A program made the position numbers and the translations under genes. A stretch of DNA of 9,074 nt from Flavobacterium sp. (GTDB lineage Bacteria; Bacteroidota; Bacteroidia; Flavobacteriales; Flavobacteriaceae), in assembly GCA_019105125.1 (NCBI GenBank), contig JAHRWO010000292.1:1-9074 (forward strand), read 5' to 3'. Each line of letters starts with the position of its first letter. Position 1 is the first letter of the stretch. The notes below the pieces were generated by a model that was given only the letters and a program-made list of their open reading frames with translations, did no database searches and was not told the origin of the DNA. This document shows positions 1 through 7,066 of this stretch, piece by piece.

Positions 1-765
1 TTTACCGAAAACGACATTTTTTTTCACAATGAATTATGGCATTGTTATGAAGTGCATTCCGAATTATCAAATCCAGATAAAGACCTATTTTTGAGTCATT
101 TGAATTCGATTTTAGAATCAACACATCGCCATATTGCTGCATTAACACATTGTATTATTACATTAGGGACTTCATGGGTTTACAGCAATATTGAAACCCA
201 TGAAATTGTTGCCAATTGTCATAAAGTGCCGCAAAAACAATTTACGAAAGAATTACTTTCGATTGAACAAACCGAAAAAAGTTTACAAAATATTATTTTA
301 TTAATCCATTCTGTAAATCCAAATTGTCATTTTATTTTTACGGTTTCACCTGTGCGGCATATAAAGGATGGTTTTATCGAAAACACCTTGAGTAAAGTGC
401 ATTTGATTGCAGCAATTCATTCGATTTTGAATAAGAAATTTTCGACTTCGCTCGAAGTGACAAATCAGAATCGTAACTATTTTCCTTCTTACGAAATTAT
501 GATGGACGAATTGCGCGATTATCGTTTTTATGCTGAAGATATGTTGCATCCGAATCAAACTGCAATTGATTATATTTGGTTGCGCTTTTATGAACATTAC
601 ATATCGGAATCGGCAGCAAAATTGATGGAAGAAGTGGATGCCATTCAAAAAGGATTGGCGCATCGTCCGTTTAATCCGAATACGGAAAGTCATCAGAAAT
701 TTTTAGCTCAATTGAATCTGAAAATTGAAACGATTAAGAAAAAATTACCACATGTTTCCTTTTAA
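1..765 (+). CDS. GSCFA domain-containing protein, 3' portion (5' end outside window)
   Basis: The reading frame is open from base 1 to the TAA at 763-765, giving 254 visible residues. The GTG at 52 is an internal valine, not a start, because the family pattern continues upstream of it. The text matches GSCFA family proteins (SGNH-hydrolase-like, common in Bacteroidota): an ITLGTSWVY strand, then VANCHKVPQKQF, then FTVSPVRHIKDG, and near the C-terminus AEDMLHPN at about 532-555. The DMLH there fits the Asp-x-x-His catalytic block of SGNH hydrolases. The N-terminal block that gives the family its name, and would carry the nucleophile, is missing; about 60-70 residues lie off-window. The substrate is unknown in the family as far as I know, so an esterase or acetyl-hydrolase role is inference only. 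The gene converges on the ABC-F gene. The family call is firm and the function is not. Confidence 0.85.
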   Translation, partial: FTENDIFFHNELWHCYEVHSELSNPDKDLFLSHLNSILESTHRHIAALTHCIITLGTSWVYSNIETHEIVANCHKVPQKQFTKELLSIEQTEKSLQNIILLIHSVNPNCHFIFTVSPVRHIKDGFIENTLSKVHLIAAIHSILNKKFSTSLEVTNQNRNYFPSYEIMMDELRDYRFYAEDMLHPNQTAIDYIWLRFYEHYISESAAKLMEEVDAIQKGLAHRPFNPNTESHQKFLAQLNLKIETIKKKLPHVSF

Positions 766-784
766 ATAAAAATACACTAGACTA

Positions 785-946
785 CCTCAAAATTCTGGTA
801 ACTTGCCCCAGATAGCAGTGAAAAGCTTTTTGTTGAAAAAATTTTAGTTTTGTTGCGATAAAAAAGCGACCTAAGAAGCTCTTTTTATCGCTTACAAAAC
901 TTATTTTTTTGACAAAAACTTGCAACGAATAGCTGGAAAAAGGCTC
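785..946. repeat. Long nested imperfect inverted repeat between convergent genes
   Basis: The core is a pair of arms at about 846-866 and 881-901. They share TTTTGT, then GCGATAAAAA with one bulged A, and leave a 14-nt central loop. An outer, less perfect pair surrounds it: CCAG at 808-811 pairs with CTGG at 933-936, and AGCTTTTTGTTGAAAAAA at 824-841 is similar to the complement of 905-920. The element fills nearly the whole 186-nt gap between the GSCFA stop and the ABC-F stop. From memory, related sequences with the wording GCCC-GATAGCAGTG-AAA on one side and GCGGATAGC-like text on the other recur in intergenic regions of Flavobacterium genomes. I cannot verify this here. It may act as a bidirectional transcription end or mRNA 3' stabiliser, and T-rich stretches follow the arms. 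Confidence 0.7.
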
Positions 947-951
947 TAAAA

Positions 952-2868
952 TTAAGAATTCAGAACTTCAATTTCGAGTTGAACACTTTCCCAATCTTCA
1001 AGTAATTGCTCCAATTCCTTTTTCTTTTTTTCGTAAGCAGCAAAGAAATTAGCATCTTCAGCATGTTTGTCGTAATGAGTTGCTAACGCCTTATCGTCGG
1101 CTTGGATGTCTTTTTCTAGTTGTTGTATTTGGCTTTCGATTTTGCTTAATTTATTTTGAAGTCCTTTTGCCTTTTTTTGATCTTCGTAGGAAATAGTTTT
1201 GATTTCTTTAGGTACATTCGTTTTTACTTCTGTTTCTTTTTTCTCAATTTCGCGCATGTTGGTTGCGTTTCTTTGTTCTAGGAAGAAATTGATATCGCCC
1301 AAATATTCTTTGATTTTTTGATCCTTGAATTCGTACACAATATTGGACATTCCTTGTAAGAAATCACGGTCGTGCGAAACCAACAATAAGGTACCTTCGA
1401 ATTGCTGTAGAGCAGCTTTTAAGACGTTTTTAGACTTAATATCTAGGTGGTTTGTTGGCTCGTCCATTACCAGAACATTTATTGGCTGTAAAAGCAATTT
1501 ACAAAGCGCCAAACGATTTCGCTCACCTCCAGAAAGCACCTTTACTTTTTTCTCCACATCATCACCACGGAATAAAAACGCCCCCAACATGTCGCGCACT
1601 TTAGAGCGATTGGTATCAGTTGCCGCTTCTAGCATGGTGTCTAACAAGGTTTTTTCGCCATCCAAATATTCTGCTTGATTTTGAGCAAAATACCCTAATT
1701 GTACGTTATGTCCGAGTTTGATGATTCCTTCGTATTCGAATTCGTTTACGATGGCTTTGATAAAAGTAGATTTTCCTTGACCGTTTTGACCTACAAATGC
1801 AATTTTACTACCCCGTTCTACTAAAAGTGAAATGTCCTTTAGAATCACTTTATCACCGTAAGCTTTGGTTACATGTTCGGCTTCGATTACAACACGACCT
1901 GGAGTTTGAGAAACGGGAAACGAAATATGCATCACCGAATTATCATCTTCATCTACTTCGATGCGTTCTACTTTATCTAATTTCTTAATTAAAGACTGAG
2001 CCATTGAAGCTTTAGAGGCTTTAGCACGGAATTTCTCGATTAGTTTTTCGGTTTCTTCGATTTTTTTGGCTTGATTTTTTTGAGTAGCTAATTGCTTTTC
2101 ACGAATTTCTTGACGCAACACTAAATATTCTGAATACGGTTTATTGAAATCGTATGCTTTACCTAAAGAAATTTCAATGGTACGATTCGTAACGTTATCC
2201 AAAAACATTTTATCGTGAGACACGATTACAACAACACCGGTAAAATTTCTTAAAAAACCTTCTAACCAAATGATACTTTCTATATCTAAGTGGTTGGTAG
2301 GCTCATCTAGAAGAAGAATGTCGTTTGATTGTAGTAATAATTTTGCTAGTTCGATACGCATTCTCCATCCACCCGAAAAAGTATCGGTTTGATTGTTGAA
2401 TTCTTCCCGTTTAAATCCTAAACCTAAAAGGATTTTCTCGGTATCTCCTACATAATTATAACCTCCTAAAACTTCATAATGATGTGTAACATCGCTCAAC
2501 TCCTCAATCAAATCGGAGTATTCCTGACTTTCGTAATCGGTTCTTGTGGCTAACTGGTGATTGATTTCATCAATTCTGAATTCGGCACGTTTAATTTCTT
2601 CGAAAGCCATGTAGGCTTCTTCTAAAACCGTACGTCCTTTAACAAAATCAATATCTTGACGAAGAAATCCGATTTTTACTTCTTTTTCGGTAGCGATAGT
2701 GCCACTATCAGGCTTAAAATCACCAGCAAGCATTTTTAACATGGTTGACTTACCTGCACCATTTTTCCCTACAAGCCCTACTCTATCTCCAGAACCCAAT
2801 CTGAAAGTAACTTCCTCAAAAAGATAAGTTCCACCAAATGAAACCGATAAATTATGTATGTTTAGCAT
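952..2868 (-). CDS. ABC-F family ATP-binding cassette protein (soluble, ribosome-associated type)
   Basis: This is a complete 638-residue protein with two fused ATPase domains and no membrane segment, the ABC-F layout. Domain 1 has Walker A GKNGAGKS (34-41), signature FSGGWRMR (164-171), Walker B LLLDEPTNHLD (about 185-195) and switch VSHD (216-219). A charged helical linker at about 240-325 corresponds to the P-site-tRNA-interacting linker of ABC-F proteins. Domain 2 has GQNGQGKS (360-367), LSGGERNR (445-452), DEPTNHLD (469-476) and VSHD (497-500). The tail from about 535 to 638 is Lys/Glu-rich and looks coiled-coil, as in Uup-type members. All catalytic motifs are intact. ABC-F proteins act on the ribosome to resolve stalled or difficult translation, and some give antibiotic resistance. 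Nothing here points to a resistance subtype. The ATG at 2866-2868 begins the conserved N-terminal strand. The gene is divergent from the DUF983 gene and ends at the inverted repeat. Confidence 0.95.
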   Translation of the reverse strand: MLNIHNLSVSFGGTYLFEEVTFRLGSGDRVGLVGKNGAGKSTMLKMLAGDFKPDSGTIATEKEVKIGFLRQDIDFVKGRTVLEEAYMAFEEIKRAEFRIDEINHQLATRTDYESQEYSDLIEELSDVTHHYEVLGGYNYVGDTEKILLGLGFKREEFNNQTDTFSGGWRMRIELAKLLLQSNDILLLDEPTNHLDIESIIWLEGFLRNFTGVVVIVSHDKMFLDNVTNRTIEISLGKAYDFNKPYSEYLVLRQEIREKQLATQKNQAKKIEETEKLIEKFRAKASKASMAQSLIKKLDKVERIEVDEDDNSVMHISFPVSQTPGRVVIEAEHVTKAYGDKVILKDISLLVERGSKIAFVGQNGQGKSTFIKAIVNEFEYEGIIKLGHNVQLGYFAQNQAEYLDGEKTLLDTMLEAATDTNRSKVRDMLGAFLFRGDDVEKKVKVLSGGERNRLALCKLLLQPINVLVMDEPTNHLDIKSKNVLKAALQQFEGTLLLVSHDRDFLQGMSNIVYEFKDQKIKEYLGDINFFLEQRNATNMREIEKKETEVKTNVPKEIKTISYEDQKKAKGLQNKLSKIESQIQQLEKDIQADDKALATHYDKHAEDANFFAAYEKKKKELEQLLEDWESVQLEIEVLNS

Positions 2869-2872
2869 TTAA

Positions 2873-2913
2873 AAAGTTTATAAGTTTAAAAGTATTATGG
2901 GTTTAAAAGTTTA
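2873..2913. repeat. Degenerate period-8 tandem repeat, unit AAAGTTTA
   Basis: Five consecutive units can be read: AAAGTTTA (2873-2880), TAAGTTTA (2881-2888), AAAGTATT (2889-2896), ATGGGTTTA with one extra base (2897-2905) and AAAGTTTA (2906-2913). The array lies 4 bases upstream of the ABC-F start codon, inside the region expected to carry its promoter and leader. On the minus strand it includes TACTTTTA (complement of 2887-2894), a one-mismatch fit to the TAnnTTTG -7 element. No matching TTG at -33 is visible. Confidence 0.6.
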
Positions 2914-2959
2914 CACTAAAAACTTAAATTCATCTTAAACTAATTTATATTTGTAATAA

Positions 2960-2995
2960 TTGTTACACAAGAAATTATATGTTATTGTACCTTTG
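2960..2995 (+). promoter_or_regulatory. Bacteroidota-type promoter for the DUF983 gene
   Basis: TACCTTTG at 2988-2995 is an exact match to the Bacteroidota -7 consensus TAnnTTTG. The nearest upstream TTG is at 2960-2962, a gap of 25 nt. That is longer than the usual spacing, so the -33 assignment is weak. Transcription would start near 3000-3002, only about 12 nt before the ATG at 3013. Confidence 0.6.
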
Positions 2996-3012
2996 TGTAA
3001 AATATTTTGCAA

Positions 3013-3429
3013 ATGTTAAAAAAAGGATCCATATTAAATAGTATTTTAACAGGAAGTTGTCCAACATGTCATGAAGAAAGCATGTATTTAGACAAAAATC
3101 CGTATAATGTTATGAATGTTTACAAAATGCATGAAAAATGCAATCACTGTGGTACAAAATATAAAATGGAACCATCGTTCTTTTATGGTGCTATGTATGT
3201 GAGTTATGCACTTGGAATTGCTTTTGGTGTAGCCGCTTTCATCATTACTTATTTCTTCGTTGGAGAGAAGAGTTTAATTAATAACTTTATTGTGATTATT
3301 ATTACCTTGGTTGTTTTTATGCCAGTAATTATGAGACTTTCCAGAAATATTTGGATTAATATGTTTATTACTTACGACAAAAATTGGAAAGAACATATTG
3401 AAGACAAAAACAAACCTACTATTCGATAA
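3013..3429 (+). CDS. DUF983 family small membrane protein with N-terminal zinc ribbon
   Basis: The protein has 138 residues from the ATG at 3013. The in-frame TTG at 3007 would add only two residues and is a poorer start; the MLKKGS opening is typical of the family. Two CxxC pairs, C16-C19 (CPTC) and C43-C46 (CNHC), form a probable zinc ribbon. FFYGAMYVSYALGIAFG follows and opens the first membrane segment (about 58-82). A second hydrophobic segment spans about 89-110, followed by a charged cytoplasmic tail rich in Lys and Asp. This matches DUF983, a widespread bacterial family without an established function. In Flavobacteriia it is often seen as a stand-alone gene. The gene has its own promoter and terminator, so it looks monocistronic. 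The family call is confident; no function is assigned. Confidence 0.9.
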   Translation: MLKKGSILNSILTGSCPTCHEESMYLDKNPYNVMNVYKMHEKCNHCGTKYKMEPSFFYGAMYVSYALGIAFGVAAFIITYFFVGEKSLINNFIVIIITLVVFMPVIMRLSRNIWINMFITYDKNWKEHIEDKNKPTIR

Positions 3430-3433
3430 ATTA

Positions 3434-3465
3434 AAAACCGAAACAAATTAGTTTCGGTTTTTTTT
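3434..3465 (+). terminator. Intrinsic terminator of the DUF983 gene, probably bidirectional
   Basis: The arms AAAACCGAAAC (3434-3444) and GTTTCGGTTTT (3451-3461) form a perfect 11-bp stem with a 6-nt loop, followed by T's through 3465. The start lies 4 nt after the DUF983 stop. Read on the minus strand, the same stem is followed by a short T-run, so it can also end the oxidoreductase transcript. In that case its 5' arm contains the last codons and stop of that gene. Confidence 0.85.
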
Positions 3466-4500
3466 ATAACATCTAGCAATATCAATTTCTTTGTCAAGTG
3501 GTATTTTATTTTCAATATGTTGAAACAATTGATTCGCTAAAAAAGGACCTAGCATAACACCACGCGTGCCTAAGCCATTTAAAACATGTAGTTGCTGATG
3601 AATTGGATGCGTTCCTACTAAAGGCCTTCTATCTTTAACTGTGGGACGAACACCTCCAAAATGTTGTACTATTTCGAAATCACAAGAAATTATTTCTTTC
3701 AACTTTTCTACCAACTCTTGTTTTCCTTCTTCTGTAGGAGTATTTGTTTTATCTTTCCAATTATAAGTAGCTCCTACTTTAAACAAATCATTTCCGATAG
3801 GTAGGATAAAAACACTAGATTTAATTACTACATCCAAATCAAGATTAGGAGCTTTTATGATGAGTAACTCACCCATTGTACCATCTAGTGGCAAATCATT
3901 AAAGAAAGGGTTACTATGCAAACCAAAACCTTCTGAAAAAACAATATGTTTGGCTTTAACTCCTTTATAAACCATATAATTTTCAAAAAAATTAATTTCG
4001 TTATAGTCAAAGGTATCTGCAGATAGAGATTGTATACTTTTAAGATAATCGAGATAGGAAATTATCAAAGTGTTAATATCTAAATAACCTGTTTCATTTA
4101 CTAATCCATAATGAAAGGGTGATTCAATAAATTTATACTTTTTATTGACTAAAATTGGGTTTAGAAAAGAGGCTAAATTAAGTTTATCTGCGGCTTGAAA
4201 CCAATTGTTTTGTTCTTCGATAGAAGCTAGCTTTCTTAAAATAGGGATTTTATAATCGAAAACAACGTTTAACTTTTCTTGTATATCCTCATAAAGGGGA
4301 AATGCAAATTCTAATTGTTCTTTAGCTTTCCAAACTTCACTAAAACGTTTTAAAACTACAGGATTGTACAAACCACCAGCAACTCTTGAAGAAGGTTGTG
4401 AATTATTATCAAAAACAAGAATACTTTTAGAAGCCTTTAAAGCGATTTCAGCGAATGAAATTCCAGCAAGACCACTACCAACAATTATATAATCTATCAT
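3448..4500 (-). CDS. FAD-dependent oxidoreductase, DAO (D-amino-acid-oxidase-like) family
   Basis: The protein has 350 residues. It opens directly with a Rossmann dinucleotide fold: hydrophobic strand DYIIVG, then GxGxxG as G8-S-G10-L-A-G13, and an acidic residue D31 at the end of the second strand. AGGLYNPVVLKR (41-52) resembles the substrate or FAD contact loop of the DAO family. The C-terminal part carries GGVRPTVKDRRPLVG (282-296) and NGLGTRGVMLGP (308-319), the usual closing FAD-binding motifs, as in glycine oxidase and the C-terminal half of MnmC. There is no signal peptide, so it is probably cytosolic. The likely reaction is flavin-dependent oxidation of an amine or amino acid; the substrate cannot be read from sequence. 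The ATG at 4498-4500 gives the fold from residue 3. The gene lies downstream of gldN in the same direction, 65 nt away, with a terminator between them. Its last codons (KKNRN-stop) lie in the shared terminator stem. Confidence 0.88.
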   Translation of the reverse strand: MIDYIIVGSGLAGISFAEIALKASKSILVFDNNSQPSSRVAGGLYNPVVLKRFSEVWKAKEQLEFAFPLYEDIQEKLNVVFDYKIPILRKLASIEEQNNWFQAADKLNLASFLNPILVNKKYKFIESPFHYGLVNETGYLDINTLIISYLDYLKSIQSLSADTFDYNEINFFENYMVYKGVKAKHIVFSEGFGLHSNPFFNDLPLDGTMGELLIIKAPNLDLDVVIKSSVFILPIGNDLFKVGATYNWKDKTNTPTEEGKQELVEKLKEIISCDFEIVQHFGGVRPTVKDRRPLVGTHPIHQQLHVLNGLGTRGVMLGPFLANQLFQHIENKIPLDKEIDIARCYKKNRN

Positions 4501-4511
4501 GTTGTAAAATT

Positions 4512-4543
4512 AAAAAACTCTTACCAAATGGTAAGAGTTTTTT
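4512..4543 (-). terminator. Intrinsic terminator behind the gldKLMN operon
   Basis: AAAAAACTCTTACC (4512-4525) and GGTAAGAGTTTTTT (4530-4543) form a perfect 14-bp inverted repeat with a 4-nt loop. On the minus strand, the direction of gldN, the stem ends in six T's. It starts 22 nt after the gldN stop codon. The T-run ends only 11 nt before the ATG of the downstream oxidoreductase. Confidence 0.85.
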
Positions 4544-4565
4544 AAATGAAATTGGAGAAATACTA

Positions 4566-5480
4566 TTAATAATTCCACATATCTTGTTCAAAGTCACGAA
4601 TTTTCTCTTTAACTCGATCCGATTCTAATAACTGCATTTGTGCATTTTCTTTCATGTATTCAGCGATTTTACGATCGCCATATACATTCTCTTCTAAATA
4701 AATTACACCGCTAAAACGACGTGCGTTTAACAAATGATCAAAAGTAAATGGCATCGCAGAATTTCTATCATTAAATGCTTTAGCTTTGTGTAAAACATCT
4801 CGTGATGCTGGGAAATACACCCAGAATAACTCTACCATTTCTGGATTTGGGTTGTCCATTTCATAAACATCTGGAACAACAGGACAAATACCTAATAAAC
4901 GGTATTTTAATTCCCCTTGTCTTTTGTCGAAATACCAATATCCTACAATTTTATAAGCATCAACGTCATCGGCTTCAATTTCAGTAGTAACGATGTACTC
5001 TGGTGAAATTTTTAATTTACCACTTCTGTAAGCCTCAATGTCTTCATTCATTTGTTCACGACCAACATCTGTAGTATCGGTTTTGGTTAAAGAAGATTGA
5101 ATGTCTTTAAGTGATTTTTTTGTAGTAAAATAACTTGAATCATAAACTTCAGTAATTTTACCCTCTTTAATAGCACTTACTAGAACATTATATAAAGGTC
5201 TTCTGTCAGGAGAAGTCATAACGTCACCTTCAACAGGAAAGTATAGAGGAAAATTCACTCTTTCGTCAAGATCAATTATTTCCCAAATACGTTTACCCAT
5301 TAAGATATCTCTGTCATGCACATATCCATAAGGTAATGGTTTGTCGTTATCAGCATTTAATTCAGCTTCCGTTTTTTTACCAATTTGATCTGGTGTTTTT
5401 GCATTTAACAGATTAGACTGAGCAAATGTAGAAGTGCTTAAGACTAATGTTAAAATTGCAATACTATTTCTCCAATTCAT
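4566..5480 (-). CDS. gldN: Gliding motility / type IX secretion protein GldN (PorN family)
   Basis: The protein has 304 residues and a Sec signal peptide: positive MNWRNS, hydrophobic IAILTLVLSTSTFA, with probable signal peptidase I cleavage after A20 before QSN. The mature part carries the GldN pattern, including KRIWEIIDLDERVNFPLYFP (64-83), then RRPLYNVL, and later GYWYFDKRQGELKYRLLGICP. GldN/PorN is periplasmic and forms a ring-shaped complex with the lipoprotein GldK/PorK under the outer membrane. This complex is contacted by GldM and is needed for T9SS secretion. The gene is last in gldKLMN, 49 nt after gldM, and is followed by a strong terminator. No second gldN-like gene (gldO) follows, unlike in F. 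johnsoniae. Identity is clear from both sequence and order. Confidence 0.96.
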   Translation of the reverse strand: MNWRNSIAILTLVLSTSTFAQSNLLNAKTPDQIGKKTEAELNADNDKPLPYGYVHDRDILMGKRIWEIIDLDERVNFPLYFPVEGDVMTSPDRRPLYNVLVSAIKEGKITEVYDSSYFTTKKSLKDIQSSLTKTDTTDVGREQMNEDIEAYRSGKLKISPEYIVTTEIEADDVDAYKIVGYWYFDKRQGELKYRLLGICPVVPDVYEMDNPNPEMVELFWVYFPASRDVLHKAKAFNDRNSAMPFTFDHLLNARRFSGVIYLEENVYGDRKIAEYMKENAQMQLLESDRVKEKIRDFEQDMWNY

Positions 5481-5529
5481 TTTATTCTATTTTTATTTGG
5501 TTTATAACATAAACACAAATTTGTTTAAA

Positions 5530-7059
5530 TTATTGTATTTCGTAAGTACAAGTTGAAACTTTCTTAGCCATTTGATCGATTCCAATAAAACTCGCTTTAA
5601 TGTCAGAAATAACAACTAAATCTCCTTTAGAAGCTTTAGCAATAACCGCTCTAGCTCTTGAATCCATTTTGTTACCATTAACAACTACAGTTGGCTGGCC
5701 AGGAACTTTGATATTAAATTGAGTTACATTTACTGTAACAGGGAAATCGAAATCTTCCATAACAGCAGTAACTGTACAAACTTCTAAGTTAGATTTAGGT
5801 CCTTTATTCTTTTCAGAACCACCTACTTTTCCTGTAGGAGCAGGCAAACCTTTGATTCTAAATACTTGTGAACTTGACATTGCTTTACCATCAGGCATAG
5901 TAGCAGAAACGTTAATTTTAACTTCACTACCAGATCCTGGCTTTAACATAAATTTACCATCACCTACTTTTGACATCCCTGGAGCACTAGCATTCACTTT
6001 GTTAGAAGCTATACCAGGAACAGAAATAGAGATTGGGTTAGGAACACCACGGTAAACAACGTTCATTTTATCAGCAGAAATGATTGCTTGGTTTGGTCTT
6101 GGTACAACAACGTAAGTACCTTCGAAGCTTAATGGAATTTCTTTACCATCTTCTAAGAAACCGAATTTACCAGAAATTTTTTGTTCTCCAATTGATCCTG
6201 CAGTCGTTGAAATTACAGCTTGACCATTTTCAATTTTTCCAGGACCATCGAAAGAAGTTGGTACAGTGTTAGCATCATAACGACCTAATACAACTTTTCC
6301 TGTAACTGTTTCCCCTTGAAAATAAGCGTTCTTATCTAAAACAACAATCGCTTGGAAGTTTTTCATAGAAGCGGCTGATTGTAAAGCATTACCTAAAAAC
6401 AAATTATAAGCTCCAGCTTCAGTAGTTTTAACATCATTCTGCATTGCGGTTAATAAAGTTAATGTAGAAATCGCAGGGAAACCTTTTGTTTTATAGTCTA
6501 AAAACTTTTGTTTAACACCTTCTCTATTTGTAATATCAGCAGTTGAGAATTTTTTCTCAAGTTCTTTAATAAAAGGTATGTATTTAACATCAGTTCCTAA
6601 TACTTTTTTGATATCTGCTACATATTTGTCAATCTTAGAAACAATTTCTGTTCCTCTTGGGCTATAACCATCACCTTGAAACCATTTTTCGTCGATTGTA
6701 GACTTGTCCATAGCTTCAAAAGGCAATTTACCATTTTCATCTGGTTCAATTCCTTCAGTAACTTCAGCTTTAACCGTTTCTAGGAATGCTACGAAATCTT
6801 TTGAAATCTTTTCAACTTCTTTTGCTTTTTTTGCAGGCTCAGCATATTTAGCTGGCTCATCAGTCGCTTTAGTTTGTAAAGCACTCAATAAAGTAGCATT
6901 AGATTGATCCGTTAATTTATTTGATTCAGTAAATTTATCATTAAAGTTTCCAAAAGCAGTTAAAACTTCTTTTGACATATTTAATGCTAACATTGCGATG
7001 AAAACCAAATACATCAGGTTAATCATCTTCTGTCTAGGGGTTAATTTTCCTCCTGCCAT
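5530..7059 (-). CDS. gldM: Type IX secretion motor / periplasmic spanning protein GldM (PorM)
   Basis: The protein has 509 residues. The short cytoplasmic N-terminus MAGGKLTPRQK is followed by a single membrane helix (about 12-31, INLMYLVFIAMLALNMS) and a long periplasmic region. The first periplasmic part (about 32-225) is helical and Lys/Glu-rich. The rest is a beta-rich chain of domains, matching the D1 to D4 organisation of GldM/PorM. R9 and Y17, residues I recall as functionally important in the F. johnsoniae motor, are both present. The only two cysteines, C428 and C504, lie in the last domain and could form a disulfide. GldM is a dimer that threads through the GldL pentamer and carries motor movement to the GldK-GldN ring. 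The ATG at 7057-7059 gives the conserved N-terminus. Spacing is 49 nt to both gldL and gldN. Confidence 0.97.
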   Translation of the reverse strand: MAGGKLTPRQKMINLMYLVFIAMLALNMSKEVLTAFGNFNDKFTESNKLTDQSNATLLSALQTKATDEPAKYAEPAKKAKEVEKISKDFVAFLETVKAEVTEGIEPDENGKLPFEAMDKSTIDEKWFQGDGYSPRGTEIVSKIDKYVADIKKVLGTDVKYIPFIKELEKKFSTADITNREGVKQKFLDYKTKGFPAISTLTLLTAMQNDVKTTEAGAYNLFLGNALQSAASMKNFQAIVVLDKNAYFQGETVTGKVVLGRYDANTVPTSFDGPGKIENGQAVISTTAGSIGEQKISGKFGFLEDGKEIPLSFEGTYVVVPRPNQAIISADKMNVVYRGVPNPISISVPGIASNKVNASAPGMSKVGDGKFMLKPGSGSEVKINVSATMPDGKAMSSSQVFRIKGLPAPTGKVGGSEKNKGPKSNLEVCTVTAVMEDFDFPVTVNVTQFNIKVPGQPTVVVNGNKMDSRARAVIAKASKGDLVVISDIKASFIGIDQMAKKVSTCTYEIQ

Positions 7060-7066
7060 TTTTCTA

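Noticed and set aside
52..54. GTG as the start of the first gene
   Set aside because: The frame stays open to base 1 and the upstream codons continue the GSCFA-family sequence, so this is an internal valine of a truncated gene.
346..693. Open frame antisense to the GSCFA gene, and similar open frames opposite the ABC-F, gldM, gldN and gldK genes
   Set aside because: They lie wholly within well-supported genes, have no recognisable domains and show composition expected of reverse-strand shadows.
952..2868. ABC-F protein as an antibiotic resistance factor
   Set aside because: The layout and coiled-coil tail resemble housekeeping Uup-type members, and there is no resistance context or leader-peptide attenuator.
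3007..3009. TTG as the start of the DUF983 gene
   Set aside because: The ATG two codons later gives the usual family N-terminus and sits better after the predicted transcription start.
3448..4500. Oxidoreductase as ThiO or as MnmC
   Set aside because: There are no thiamine genes nearby, and the protein lacks the N-terminal methyltransferase domain of MnmC. Shared DAO-family motifs alone do not fix the substrate.
5500..5514. Small inverted repeat GTTTAT/ATAAAC in the gldM-gldN spacer
   Set aside because: It is only 6 bp with a 3-nt loop in very AT-rich DNA, easily expected by chance.
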